Notes: a model not told the origin generated them from the sequence alone. A DNA stretch of 64,000 nucleotides from an uncultured Lachnospiraceae bacterium (GCA_947571775.1 CANOZK010000007.1:62001-126000); one strand, 5' to 3'; shown: positions 26,704-36,047, counted from the first letter of the stretch. A program made the numbers and translations.

Positions 26704-28407
26704 ATGAAAAATGCCAATGACCTCAAACAACTGCTTCGGCAAATCGACCACAAGAGTTATCCGGCATACAAGGACACACGGGGAAGCTATCGCTTTCCCG
26801 GTTATGTGTTAAATATCGACCATGTACAAGGCGATCCGTTTGCTTCGCCTTCTAAAGTCAGTGTTTCGGTGGCGGGGCTGGAGGCTGGATTTCCCGTGGA
26901 TACTTATGACCAGCCGCATAAGCGCATTGCTTTGCAGGATCACATCCTGCGCCTGTTTTCCCGCGCGCTGGGTCAGTACAGCTTTAAGGCCCGTGGCTCC
27001 GGTAAAAGCGGTTTGATCAGCGTCAGCCGGTGCGGGCAGGAGATCCTAGAGCGCACGGCCTGCCAGCTCAATCCCAAAAACGGCGATCTGCTTATCCGTA
27101 TGGAGGTGGGCTTCCCTGCGGATGGCCGCCGTATCAACTCTGGGGAATTGATCAAAATCCTCTTTGATTTCCTGCCGGAATGTATCCCCGCCAGTCTCTT
27201 TTACAAACGGCTGAACGCCCGGAAAATCCAGCAGGTCAGGGAATTGAGCGAAGACCAGTATTATATTCGACAGCAGCTAAAGGAGAAGCGGCTGACTGCC
27301 TTTGTGGCAAACGGAACTATCTTGCCAAGGGAAAGCGGCATCTCCTCCCGCCCGATGAAAAACGCGGTGCCTTTTTGCTCTCCAAAGTCTCTGGAAATCA
27401 CTCTCGATCTGCCCCATCGCGGCCCGATTGCCGGGATGGGCATTCCACAGGGAATTACGCTGATTGTGGGCGGCGGCTATCATGGAAAGTCCACATTGCT
27501 AAAAGCTCTGGAACTGGGTGTGTATGACCACATTGCCGGAGATGGGCGCGAGTATGTGGCCACGGACGATACCGCTGTGAAAATCCGTGCGGAGGATGGC
27601 CGCAGCATCAAAAAGGCTGATATCTCCATGTTTATCAACAATCTGCCCAACAACCAGGACACCAGAGTCTTTTCCACAGAAGATGCCAGCGGAAGTACTT
27701 CTCAGGCGGCCAATGTAGTGGAGGCCATGGAGGCGGATACTCGGCTGTTCCTCATTGACGAGGATACCTGCGCCACTAATTTTATGGTGCGGGACGATTT
27801 GATGCAGCGGGTGGTGCACCGCGATCAGGAACCGATTACCCCATTTATCGAACGGGTACGGCAGATTTACCAGGAACAGGGGATCTCCTCGATTCTGGTA
27901 GCGGGAAGTTCTGGATCTTATTTTCATGTGGCGGATGTGATTTTACAGATGAATCAATACAAACCTATGGATATCACCAAACTGGCAAAAGAGGAAGCGA
28001 AGAAGTTCCCGCTCACCTGTGAAGATGCCCCGAAAGCAACGCCTCCCCAGAATAGCCGGTGTCCCCGCCAGGCTTGCGCTTTCCGAAAAAACGATCGGAT
28101 TAAAATGAAGACATTGGGCAAAGACGCCTTTTCCATCAACAAAGAAACCGTGGATCTGCGTTATGTGGAGCAGCTTGTGGACAGCGAGCAGACTACGGCG
28201 CTGGCTTATCTGCTGAAATATATGGAGCTTCACTGCTTCAATGGACATACCGCTTTAAAAGATATCGTCGCCGAATTATCCGATCGCATCCAGAAACACG
28301 GGCTGGTCTCCGTCAACGAGGGGGCTTATCTGTCTTCCAATCTGGCCATGCCCAGGCCGCAGGAAATCTATGCCTGTGTCAACCGTTACCGGGGGCTTAT
28401 GCTATAA
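26704..28407 (+). CDS. ABC-class ATPase (PF09818 type)
   Basis: The protein of 567 residues has Walker A GGGYHGKST near residue 260, followed by LKALELGVYDHIAGDGRE, and a Walker B-like LFLIDED. This matches the family of predicted ATPases of the ABC class whose biological role is unsettled. No membrane segment is seen, so it is soluble. It follows ilvN by 22 bases with its own AAGGGGAATTT site, and the shared terminator comes after it, so it may be co-expressed with the valine genes. No link to that pathway is known to me. Confidence 0.85.
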   Translation: MKNANDLKQLLRQIDHKSYPAYKDTRGSYRFPGYVLNIDHVQGDPFASPSKVSVSVAGLEAGFPVDTYDQPHKRIALQDHILRLFSRALGQYSFKARGSGKSGLISVSRCGQEILERTACQLNPKNGDLLIRMEVGFPADGRRINSGELIKILFDFLPECIPASLFYKRLNARKIQQVRELSEDQYYIRQQLKEKRLTAFVANGTILPRESGISSRPMKNAVPFCSPKSLEITLDLPHRGPIAGMGIPQGITLIVGGGYHGKSTLLKALELGVYDHIAGDGREYVATDDTAVKIRAEDGRSIKKADISMFINNLPNNQDTRVFSTEDASGSTSQAANVVEAMEADTRLFLIDEDTCATNFMVRDDLMQRVVHRDQEPITPFIERVRQIYQEQGISSILVAGSSGSYFHVADVILQMNQYKPMDITKLAKEEAKKFPLTCEDAPKATPPQNSRCPRQACAFRKNDRIKMKTLGKDAFSINKETVDLRYVEQLVDSEQTTALAYLLKYMELHCFNGHTALKDIVAELSDRIQKHGLVSVNEGAYLSSNLAMPRPQEIYACVNRYRGLML

Positions 28408-28435
28408 AATTTTTCTGGTTTTATAATATAGAAAG

Positions 28436-28477
28436 AAAAGCCGTTGAGCGTTATCATTGACACTCAATGGCTTTTTT
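28436..28477. terminator. Bidirectional intrinsic terminator
   Basis: AAAAGCCGTTGAG pairs with CTCAATGGCTTTT around a 14-base loop, with a T run on each strand. It separates the ilv unit from the convergent flagellar pair (flhX, FliK-like). The stretch to 28571 holds nothing else. Confidence 0.75.
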
Positions 28478-28571
28478 GCAATTACGATTAGAGGTCAATG
28501 GCCAAAGGTTTTGTGTTTCGGTTATATTCCTTTAATTTTTTGCCTGCTGTCCCAGCTTTTGTTTATGTATA

Positions 28572-28940
28572 TCACTGGGCGTCTGTCTCGTCGATATCCG
28601 GCGCGGTGGCTGGAGCTTCTTCCGGTGTTTCCTCCGGTTCTTGTTCTATTGGCTCTTTCTCCAGAGTACTGCCCGGCACAAAATGGAGAAAGTATGCGTA
28701 GATATCGACCACGGCCTTATACAGTTCTTCCGGGATTTCCGTTCCAAGATTTAGCTGTGACAAAACGGTGGCCAGGGAGTTGTCCTCGTATACCGGCACG
28801 CCAGTTTCGTTTGCAATTTCCACCATTTTCTCGGCCAGATGTCCCATGCCGGAAGCCACCACCACCGGGGCTGCCGACTGCCGTTCGTCGTATTTTAAGG
28901 CCACTGCTTTTTTGTTCAGCAAATCATTAAATCGTGACAT
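28572..28940 (-). CDS. FlhB C-terminal homologue (FlhX)
   Basis: A 122-residue protein that matches the cytoplasmic C-terminal domain of FlhB/YscU export switches: AVALKYDERQSAAPVVVASG, AEKMVEIANETGVPVYED and IPEELYKAVVDIYAYF. It lacks both the membrane part and the NPTH self-cleavage site, then ends in an acidic, Pro/Glu-rich tail (about 90-122). Such stand-alone FlhX proteins can substitute for the FlhB tail in substrate switching. It overlaps the FliK-like gene by 14 bases, a good fit since FliK acts on FlhB. Confidence 0.85.
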   Translation of the reverse strand: MSRFNDLLNKKAVALKYDERQSAAPVVVASGMGHLAEKMVEIANETGVPVYEDNSLATVLSQLNLGTEIPEELYKAVVDIYAYFLHFVPGSTLEKEPIEQEPEETPEEAPATAPDIDETDAQ

Positions 28941-30342
28941 TTATTGTATTCTTCCTTTCAAATATTTTCGGGAACACCTGGGAGAGGGATACCGGTTCGG
29001 CCGCTTTTTCCAAAATTAAGGAGTTAAAAGAGATTCCATTTTGAGCCATGATGGATTCCAGAGCGCCATGGATTTCTTTCTCCTTGTCTGCCAGGATTTC
29101 TGGATAGGACAGGTACATATCCATCTTTTCTTTTCCGTACAGCAGGATCATATCAAAAAAGCCCAAATCCTTAATGTCAAATTTTATCAGAAGCTTTGTC
29201 CGTCTGCCCTCTCCGTCTGCCGCCCCGCTCTCGTCATCTGGATCGATCCACATCTCGGAAAACATCAACTGTCCGTTTAATTGTAAGGGCAGCATCAAAT
29301 GCAGCACAGGCATGTACACGCTTTCGTTTAACAATACGGCGTTCATCAGGTTTTGGAATACTTGTTTGTTTTCAATGCCGGCTTGGCCTTTTACGCCGTT
29401 TTCTACCATGCTCAAGAATTTTTCTGCCCAGGTATTCTCCTTTGTGGCTTTTTCGTAATTCGTGTGTTGCAGAATCTGGGGCAGTTCTTCTGGTTGGACT
29501 GCCTGGAATTTTGCACGGAATCCCTGGAAATTGAGCAGCTTTGCAAAATTGTCAATCAGCTTTTCCATGTTGCCGTTTTCGTATCTGGCGGTGTTAAAGG
29601 TCAGTACGCCGATTAAATCGCGGATTACTCCGAAATCGCGGGTCTTGGAGATATACTCGCCCAACTTGGGGAGCACCTCATTTTTCAGGAATGCGGCGTT
29701 TTGTTTGGTATCGCCCGGAAGCGCTTTCAGATCCAGTTGATTTATCATCTGCTGAAGCGCTTGTCGGTCGGAGCGCAGCATATACCTGGAGATGATGTCC
29801 AGGTTGCCGCGGATATTTTCCAGCAAATGCGGCCCGGAGGACATGTCGTTGACCTGTTTGAGAAAATCCAGGATGCCTGCTTTCAGTTCCACAGATTGGG
29901 TTTCGTTCATCACCTGCCGCAGCATATTGTAAAAGGTTCCGGTATAGCGGACAGCCCCGTTGGTCTGGTTTTTCAGAAAGTTGACCAGTTCCGGGTCGGA
30001 CATTTTGACCATTTCCATAAATTTGGAGATTTCCTCTGCAAAATCCGGGCCGATGCCGGCTTCCACCATATTCCCCATCCCCTGGAGGAACAATGTGGAG
30101 AACATTTCCGTAAGCTGGGGGGCTTCGCCTATCTGCTGGATAAAATTTCCAAAATTAGACTGGGAGTTTAAGCCCAGTTTCGTCTGCTGGGAATCTCCAG
30201 CGTCGCCGCGCCCGTCGGGGCGCACAACTTTTGCGGGATCTACGGGATTTTGGATCTGTTTTTCGTTGGTTGTCAGAGGATTATTTTTTACATTATTATC
30301 CATCCCCGAAGGGGGCGTGGTCACTCTTAAAATATTCGGCAT
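28927..30342 (-). CDS. FliK-like flagellar protein (putative)
   Basis: A 471-residue protein without signal peptide or membrane segments. The first 50 residues are polar and low complexity, the middle is helical, and the last 150 contain LLIKFDIKDLGFFDMILLYG, which resembles the beta-strand core of the FliK hook-length domain. FliK sets hook length and triggers the export switch through FlhB; the next gene encodes an FlhB tail homologue, which supports the role. ATG 30342 lies 7 bases after AGGTGG; GTG 30351 is an alternative. The similarity is weak, so function is inferred mainly from context. Confidence 0.55.
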   Translation of the reverse strand: MPNILRVTTPPSGMDNNVKNNPLTTNEKQIQNPVDPAKVVRPDGRGDAGDSQQTKLGLNSQSNFGNFIQQIGEAPQLTEMFSTLFLQGMGNMVEAGIGPDFAEEISKFMEMVKMSDPELVNFLKNQTNGAVRYTGTFYNMLRQVMNETQSVELKAGILDFLKQVNDMSSGPHLLENIRGNLDIISRYMLRSDRQALQQMINQLDLKALPGDTKQNAAFLKNEVLPKLGEYISKTRDFGVIRDLIGVLTFNTARYENGNMEKLIDNFAKLLNFQGFRAKFQAVQPEELPQILQHTNYEKATKENTWAEKFLSMVENGVKGQAGIENKQVFQNLMNAVLLNESVYMPVLHLMLPLQLNGQLMFSEMWIDPDDESGAADGEGRRTKLLIKFDIKDLGFFDMILLYGKEKMDMYLSYPEILADKEKEIHGALESIMAQNGISFNSLILEKAAEPVSLSQVFPKIFERKNTINVTI

Positions 30343-30361
30343 TTTTTCCACCTGCTAATAT

Positions 30362-30388
30362 TAATTTTTCTATCCATTGTGTCGATAT
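30362..30388 (+). promoter_or_regulatory. Candidate sigma-28 promoter of che-flg genes
   Basis: TAAT at 30362-30365, 15 bases, then GTCGATAT at 30381-30388 match the flagellar sigma factor pattern (TAAA-N15-GCCGATAW) in 10 of 12 positions. It lies 50 bases before cheA. On the other strand TTGTAT (30416-30421) and TATAGT (30393-30398), 17 apart, could serve the FliK-like gene. Confidence 0.5.
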
Positions 30389-30437
30389 ACATACTATATA
30401 CAAAATTTTAATAAAATACAAGGCGGTGTTGAAAATT

Positions 30438-32573
30438 ATGGATAACGGTACAGATAGCATGCTTGATATGTATCTATTCGAGACGAACTCTTTAATGGAA
30501 CAGCTTGATGAGCTGCTCATTGAGGCAGAAAAAGTCGAGGAATTTAGCACGGACGACGTAAATGAAATTTTCCGTATCATGCACACCATCAAAGGCTCCT
30601 CTGCAATGATGGAATTTACTTCTCTAAATCAGATAGCCCACCATATTGAAGACCTGTTTTTCTATATCCGTGAAAATGGCATGGACTCCATTGCACCGGA
30701 ATTGAAAAAAAATCTGTTTAATCTTATGTTTAAATCCACAGATATGTTGCGGTCTGAAATTGAAAAAGTGGAAAATAACGAACCACTTACTGAAAATATC
30801 GACAGCATCATCGGGGAAATTAATAGTTTCTTGAATAAAATCAGTGATGCGGATACATCAGACGATGCGGCGCAGGCAAACGGGGAAGAGACAGACGCTC
30901 CTTCCGTGGCAGAACTCAATATGGAACTGGCCAACTGTCCAGACGATCCAGCACCGTTCTTTATTAAAGTTATCTTTGAGGAAGGGTGCGGGATGGAGAA
31001 TTTGCGGGCTTTTATGCTGGTTAATGCACTGCAAGATCTGCAAATGGAATTCCGTTTTTACCCGGACGATGTGGAGACCAACAGCGCTTCCGCGCAGACC
31101 ATTGTTGACAAAGGCTTTTTCCTGGCCCTGCAAGAGGAAAGCCATATTGAAAAAGTAATCGGCGTAATCAGCGGTACCAGCCATATTCAATCCTATGAAG
31201 TGATAGAAAATGCCCGGAACAAAAAGGATAAAGAGGCTGCCCAGGAGGATGTTCAAAAGACAGAGGTTGCAGCGAGTACAAAACCGGAAACACCGGCTCC
31301 AGCTCCGGCAGCTCCACCGGCAGGCGCAAGAAAAGCGGAAAATACTGAGAAAGCAGCGGCAAACAATGCGAAATCCCATTCCGGGCCTGTAAAACAGAGC
31401 TTGATAAGCGTGAATCTGTCCAAGTTGGATGCCCTGGTCGCTATCGTAGGCGAGATCGTAATTACCGAGTCCATGGTAACCTCATCCCCGGATATCCAAG
31501 GACTCAAGCTGGATAATTTTATGAAATCCACCCGTCAGCTTCGCAAGCTCACGAAGGATCTTCAGGATATTGCCATGTCCTTGCGCATGGTTCCGGTATC
31601 TGGCGTGTTCCAGAAGATGAACCGGATTGTGCGGGATATGAGACAGAAACTCAACAAGGATGTGCGCCTGACCATCATCGGGGAGGATACCGAGCTGGAT
31701 AAATCCATCGTGGACGGAATCAGCGATCCGATTATGCACATTGTGCGGAATTCCATGGATCACGGCGTAGAGGTTTCCAAGGAAGAACGTATCGCGGCCG
31801 GAAAAGACCCTCAGGCGGAAATTATCCTGTCTGCAACCCATACCGGAAGCGAGGTTATCATCAAAGTAGAAGATGACGGCTATGGAATGGATCCTGACAA
31901 AATTCTTGCCAAAGCGGCAAATAACGGAATCCTGACCAAACCGGAAAGTGAATATACAAAGAAGGAAATTCTTGGCCTGCTGCTGCTGCCGGGCTTCTCC
32001 ACAAACGAAGAAGTAACCGAGTATTCTGGACGTGGCGTGGGTATGGACGTAGTAAAACGAAATGTTGAGTCTGTTGGCGGTACGGTTTCCATTTCCAGCG
32101 AACTGGGACAGGGAAGCTGCACTACATTGAAGATTCCGCTTACCATGGCGATTGTGGACGGTATGGAGATTGCCGTAGGACAGTCCATGTTTACGGTGCC
32201 GATTGCCAATATCCGTCAGTCCTTTAAAGTTTCCAATGAAGATGTGGTATACGATGCCGAGGGAAATGAGATCGTCAAATGCATGGACGAATTTTATCCC
32301 ATTATCCGTGTACATCAGCTTTACAATGTGGAAACAGAAATTACCAACATTGAAGACGGTATTCTGATCTGGGTGGAAGCCAGCGATACCTCCTACTGCC
32401 TGTTTGTAGACGAACTTTTGGGCGAGCAGCAGGTGGTTGTAAAACCTCTGCCTTCCTATTTAAATAGTTTTAACATCAAAAACTCCGGCATCAGCGGCTG
32501 TACCATTCTGGGAAATGGAAACATCAGCATTATCCTGGACATTCTCAGCCTTTATGAGATGGCCCAGTATTAA
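30438..32573 (+). CDS. cheA: Chemotaxis histidine kinase CheA
   Basis: A 711-residue CheA with five parts: HPt domain with the phosphorylated His49 in IMHTIKGSS, a P2-like region (about 160-260), a Pro/Ala-rich linker, dimerisation domain (about 310-380), ATPase domain with HIVRNSMDHG, DDGYGMD and GRGVGMDVV, and a C-terminal CheW-like domain. It passes signals from receptors to CheY and CheB. ATG 30438 fits the family N-terminus; a long upstream in-frame extension runs antisense through the FliK-like gene and is not real. No cheY is in the window. Confidence 0.95.
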   Translation: MDNGTDSMLDMYLFETNSLMEQLDELLIEAEKVEEFSTDDVNEIFRIMHTIKGSSAMMEFTSLNQIAHHIEDLFFYIRENGMDSIAPELKKNLFNLMFKSTDMLRSEIEKVENNEPLTENIDSIIGEINSFLNKISDADTSDDAAQANGEETDAPSVAELNMELANCPDDPAPFFIKVIFEEGCGMENLRAFMLVNALQDLQMEFRFYPDDVETNSASAQTIVDKGFFLALQEESHIEKVIGVISGTSHIQSYEVIENARNKKDKEAAQEDVQKTEVAASTKPETPAPAPAAPPAGARKAENTEKAAANNAKSHSGPVKQSLISVNLSKLDALVAIVGEIVITESMVTSSPDIQGLKLDNFMKSTRQLRKLTKDLQDIAMSLRMVPVSGVFQKMNRIVRDMRQKLNKDVRLTIIGEDTELDKSIVDGISDPIMHIVRNSMDHGVEVSKEERIAAGKDPQAEIILSATHTGSEVIIKVEDDGYGMDPDKILAKAANNGILTKPESEYTKKEILGLLLLPGFSTNEEVTEYSGRGVGMDVVKRNVESVGGTVSISSELGQGSCTTLKIPLTMAIVDGMEIAVGQSMFTVPIANIRQSFKVSNEDVVYDAEGNEIVKCMDEFYPIIRVHQLYNVETEITNIEDGILIWVEASDTSYCLFVDELLGEQQVVVKPLPSYLNSFNIKNSGISGCTILGNGNISIILDILSLYEMAQY

Positions 32574-32599
32574 GATAAATTGAATTTGGAGGATTAGAA

Positions 32600-33091
32600 A
32601 TGGCTGAAGATACAAAAATCGTAGTAGATGAGGACCTGGACGGAACTGCAGAAGTCGAAGTGGAAAAAGAACGGTTCCTCACTTTCCGCTCCGCAGATCT
32701 GACCTTTGCAGTAAATACCAAGTACGTGATTGAGATCATTACAAACCACGCCATCACCACATTGCCCATGGTGCCGAATTATATCAAGGGTATTATCAAT
32801 CTGAGAGGACAGATCATTCCGATCGTAGATATCCGCCTGCGCCTGGGCAAACCGTCTGTGGACATGGAGGGCAGCGATATCTGCATCATTGTTTTAGATA
32901 TTGATTCTATTTCTGTGGGAATTGTTGTGGATTCTGTTTCTCAGGTGGTTGACAGCGAATTAAGCAAGATTTCTCCGGTGCCGGTTAATAACCAGCAGGA
33001 GCTGGTTAACGGCATGATTTCTCTGGATGTCAACAACGTGGTACTGCTTCTGGACTGCCAGCAGTTGGTGGATTCCCAGATGATGGCTTAA
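32600..33091 (+). CDS. cheW: Chemotaxis adaptor CheW
   Basis: A 163-residue CheW domain protein with FLTFRSADLTFAVNTKYV, the receptor-contact stretch YIKGIINLRGQIIPIVDIR and a C-terminal strand VVLLLDCQQLV. It bridges CheA to chemoreceptors. The first 25 residues form an acidic extension. It starts 26 bases after cheA behind TTGGAGGATTAGAA. Confidence 0.95.
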   Translation: MAEDTKIVVDEDLDGTAEVEVEKERFLTFRSADLTFAVNTKYVIEIITNHAITTLPMVPNYIKGIINLRGQIIPIVDIRLRLGKPSVDMEGSDICIIVLDIDSISVGIVVDSVSQVVDSELSKISPVPVNNQQELVNGMISLDVNNVVLLLDCQQLVDSQMMA

Positions 33092-33109
33092 ACGCGGCAG
33101 GAGGAATCT

Positions 33110-33940
33110 ATGTTAAAAATTTCCGATCAGGATTTTACACGTCTGGTAAATTTTGTAAAATCCAATTACGGCATTGATCTGATAAAAAAACGCCAGCTCG
33201 TATCCAGCCGTCTGTCCAGCACGGTAGAGGGCATGGGCTATCAAAGCTTTACAGGGTATGTGGATCACATTATCTCCAATAAGAATGCCAAAGACAATGA
33301 GATTATGCTGAATAAGCTGACTACGAATTATACTTATTTTTATAGAGAGAAAACGCATTTTGATTTTTTCCGGGACACCATACTTCCTTATGTGGTGGAG
33401 CGAAATAAGAAAAACCGTGTCATGAGCATTTGGAGCGCCGGCTGTTCTTCTGGGGAAGAGCCTTATACCATCACCATGCTGATTAAGGAATTTCTCGGTT
33501 CTCAGGCAGAGTCCTGGGACACCCGGATACTGGCTACCGACATTTCCCACCAGGTTTTGACCAAAGCGAAAACTGGCTTGTATGAAGAGGAATCGTTAAG
33601 GGAACTTCCGCCGGAATGGAAACGCAAGTATTTTGTTCCTGTGAAGGGTTCCCCGGGGACTTATGAAGTTTCCAAGGCCCTGCACACCAACGTCATATAC
33701 CGCACGTTTAACTTGATGGGTTCAATTCGGTTTAAATTAAAGTTTGATGTGATATTCTGCAGAAATGTAATGATATATTTTGATCAGGAAACAAAGGAGG
33801 CTCTGGTAGACCGCTTTTATCAGGCTTCAAATCCAGGGGCGTATTTGTTGATCGGACACTCCGAGAGTCTGAATAAAAACCGCACGCCCTACGATTATGT
33901 TATGCCTGCTACTTATCGAAAAAGCGAAGACAGCAATTAA
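33110..33940 (+). CDS. cheR: Chemoreceptor methyltransferase CheR
   Basis: The protein of 276 residues has the N-terminal helical domain (1-75), then the SAM-binding fold with IWSAGCSSGEEPYTI and LATDISHQVL, followed by FDVIFCRNVMIYF. CheR methylates receptor glutamates during adaptation. It follows cheW by 18 bases with the site GCAGGAGGAATCT. Confidence 0.95.
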   Translation: MLKISDQDFTRLVNFVKSNYGIDLIKKRQLVSSRLSSTVEGMGYQSFTGYVDHIISNKNAKDNEIMLNKLTTNYTYFYREKTHFDFFRDTILPYVVERNKKNRVMSIWSAGCSSGEEPYTITMLIKEFLGSQAESWDTRILATDISHQVLTKAKTGLYEEESLRELPPEWKRKYFVPVKGSPGTYEVSKALHTNVIYRTFNLMGSIRFKLKFDVIFCRNVMIYFDQETKEALVDRFYQASNPGAYLLIGHSESLNKNRTPYDYVMPATYRKSEDSN

Positions 33941-33958
33941 CAGAAAGGCCGTGATACA

Positions 33959-35017
33959 ATGAATACATTCAAAAAAATAAAAGTACTAGTAGTGGATGAT
34001 TCTATGCTGTTCCGCAAAGTACTGATTGAGAATCTGTCCAAGAAGCCTAGTATTGAAATTGTTGGCTATGCCGTAGATGCTTTCGATGCGCAAAATAAAA
34101 TCAAGAAGCTAAACCCGGACGTGGTTACCTGCGATGTTGAAATGCCGCGTATGAGCGGCATTGATTTTGTCAAGAAATTCCTGCCTATACATCCGGTTCC
34201 CATTATACTGGTTACTGCCCTGAATCTGAATGTTTTTGACGCGCTGAAGGCCGGCGCAGTAGATTTTGTGCGCAAACCGGATATGTCAAGATCTGGAAAT
34301 ATGGATACATTTATCAATGCTCTGGCTTTGAAAATCACCATTGCGTCCAAGGCGAAGGTAAAAGTGCCGGGGACTGCTTCCGCCCTGCCCCCTATCAAGA
34401 AACCAATGGGATCTTTTCAGTGCAATATGTCCGCACTGGCTCAGAACAGTACAGTCATTGCCATCGGCGCGTCCACGGGCGGCACGGAGGCTACCCTGGA
34501 GGTCGTGCGCGATCTGCCCGCCAATACGCCAGGGATCGTAGTCACCCAGCATATGCCGGAAGGGTTTACAAAAATGTATGCGGAACGTCTGAACCGTATC
34601 TGTAAAATGGAGGCAAAGGAAGCCGAAAACGGTGATAAAATCGTAAAGGGCCGGATTCTCGTTGCTCCCGGCAACTTGCAGATGGAGGTCGCGCGTTCTG
34701 GGGTTTCCTATGTCGTGCGCTGCTATCCGGGAGAGAGAGTCAGCGGCCATTGTCCGTCAGTGGATGTCTTATTCCGTTCTATGGCGGCAAATGTCGGACG
34801 CAACGGCATCGGTATCATTCTGACTGGTATGGGCAAGGACGGCGCCGACGGCCTTTTGCAGATGCGCAACAAAGGCTCTTTTACGATTGGTCAGGATAAA
34901 GATTCCTGTGTAGTCTACGGTATGCCTATGGTGGCTCAGAATATCGGAGCCGTTTGTCAGCAAGCTTCCTGTTCCAATATTGCAAACGTTTTATTGAACC
35001 ATTTGAACAAATTGTGA
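33959..35017 (+). CDS. cheB: Chemotaxis methylesterase CheB
   Basis: A 352-residue CheB. The N-terminal receiver domain has DDS near residue 13 and phospho-Asp in VVTCDVEMPRMSG; the C-terminal esterase domain has the catalytic Ser in IGASTGGTEA, His in TQHMPEGF and Asp in GMGKDGADG. It removes receptor methyl groups, opposing CheR encoded just before it. Confidence 0.95.
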   Translation: MNTFKKIKVLVVDDSMLFRKVLIENLSKKPSIEIVGYAVDAFDAQNKIKKLNPDVVTCDVEMPRMSGIDFVKKFLPIHPVPIILVTALNLNVFDALKAGAVDFVRKPDMSRSGNMDTFINALALKITIASKAKVKVPGTASALPPIKKPMGSFQCNMSALAQNSTVIAIGASTGGTEATLEVVRDLPANTPGIVVTQHMPEGFTKMYAERLNRICKMEAKEAENGDKIVKGRILVAPGNLQMEVARSGVSYVVRCYPGERVSGHCPSVDVLFRSMAANVGRNGIGIILTGMGKDGADGLLQMRNKGSFTIGQDKDSCVVYGMPMVAQNIGAVCQQASCSNIANVLLNHLNKL

Positions 35018-35036
35018 TTTTCACAAATTTGGCTCT

Positions 35037-35062
35037 TAATATTTTCTGTAAAATGGCGATAC
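35037..35062 (+). promoter_or_regulatory. Weak candidate sigma-28 site before flgM
   Basis: TAAT (35037-35040), 14 bases, then GGCGATAC (35055-35062) partly match the flagellar sigma pattern. The 180-base gap before flgM would hold the late-gene promoter if one exists. The match is weaker than the one before cheA. Confidence 0.25.
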
Positions 35063-35197
35063 TTTATATAAGAGAAGTAAATTTAGCGTAACTATTCAGT
35101 AGATACTATATGTGCGGGGCGATTTCCAATGGATTTTTGTTTGCGGCCGTGAAGGTGCTGAACAGTTACAATCTAGCAATTGTCGAAAGGAGTATGG

Positions 35198-35527
35198 ATG
35201 AATATGAAAATATCGTTAAATAACATATCGAATTACCATACTGAGCTTCCTCCGGTTGCGAAAGCTGCTGCAAAGACTACAAATACGGAAAAGGCAAATC
35301 GGAATTATGATGCTATCATTATCCAGTCTGACTCCAGACAGATTGCAGAAAAAACCTTTTCTTCTTCTTTAGCCCAAGCAGTGTCTGGTGAAGTTCGCAG
35401 TACTACAACTTCCGAGGAGAAGATCCAAAATCTCAAAGACCAGATCCAAAACGGGACGTATACCGTGGATTTCAACCGGGTTGCTTCGAGGATGCTTTTC
35501 CAGTGGGGAGACGGCGTTGATGCATAA
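35198..35527 (+). CDS. flgM: Anti-sigma-28 factor FlgM
   Basis: A 109-residue protein whose C-terminal half matches FlgM: DAIIIQSDSRQ, then the helix EEKIQNLKDQIQNGTYTVDFNRVA(S/R). FlgM holds the flagellar sigma factor until the hook is complete and is then exported. ATG 35198 follows AAAGGAG at 5 bases; ATG 35204 is an alternative. It ends within the first codons of flgN. Confidence 0.85.
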   Translation: MNMKISLNNISNYHTELPPVAKAAAKTTNTEKANRNYDAIIIQSDSRQIAEKTFSSSLAQAVSGEVRSTTTSEEKIQNLKDQIQNGTYTVDFNRVASRMLFQWGDGVDA

Positions 35528-35996
35528 TTTAAATGATTTCAAAACAGTTGTGGGTGACTTGATTTCACTTCTGGAAGAATTTAACAAGCTGGAAACCGAG
35601 AAATTGGATGCCGTCCAACGGAATTTGGTCACCTTTGTAGAGGAGTCTATGAAAAAAGAACAGGCTGCCATTATGAAATTGCGGGGCCTGGATAAAAAAC
35701 GGGAATCTATACAAAAAGACCTGGGGTGGGAGGGAATGTCGTTCCAACAAATCCTGTCCCAGGTCAATGACGTTGAGCGGGAAGAGTTTCGCCCTTTGTT
35801 CAATCAATTAAATAGTTCCCTGCAACAGTTCCTTGCCACCAAGGACAGTGCAGAGAAGGCTCTGGAAATCAATCTTCACCATATCAATAAGCTGCTTGCA
35901 AAGAAAGCGGCGGAAGAAAGCGGGGCCTATAACAGCAAAGGAAGTGCGAAAAAACCGGAGAAACCCGACAGACACTTTACTAATAGAAAGATATAA
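35520..35996 (+). CDS. flgN: Flagellar chaperone FlgN
   Basis: A 158-residue helical protein with the FlgN pattern (LISLLEEFNKLETEKLDAV, then EEFRPLFNQLNSSLQQF). It is the export chaperone for the hook-associated proteins FlgK and FlgL, both encoded just downstream. ATG 35520 overlaps flgM by 8 bases behind GTGGGGAG. The tail from residue 130 is basic and rich in Lys and Gly. Confidence 0.88.
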   Translation: MHNLNDFKTVVGDLISLLEEFNKLETEKLDAVQRNLVTFVEESMKKEQAAIMKLRGLDKKRESIQKDLGWEGMSFQQILSQVNDVEREEFRPLFNQLNSSLQQFLATKDSAEKALEINLHHINKLLAKKAAEESGAYNSKGSAKKPEKPDRHFTNRKI

Positions 35997-36047
35997 AAAA
36001 TTCATACAGACCAGCGATGCAGATATATACTTTTGGAATCGTTTGGT

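Noticed and set aside
28457..28930. Plus-strand frame of 157 codons starting in the terminator region
   Set aside because: It is antisense to the FlhB tail homologue, whose family motifs are clear.
30231..30437. N-terminal extension of CheA by 69 residues
   Set aside because: The extension is antisense to the start of the FliK-like gene, lacks a ribosome binding site, and the CheA HPt domain starts normally at 30438.
31482..32315. Minus-strand open frame of 277 codons
   Set aside because: Antisense to the CheA catalytic domain; no ribosome binding site.
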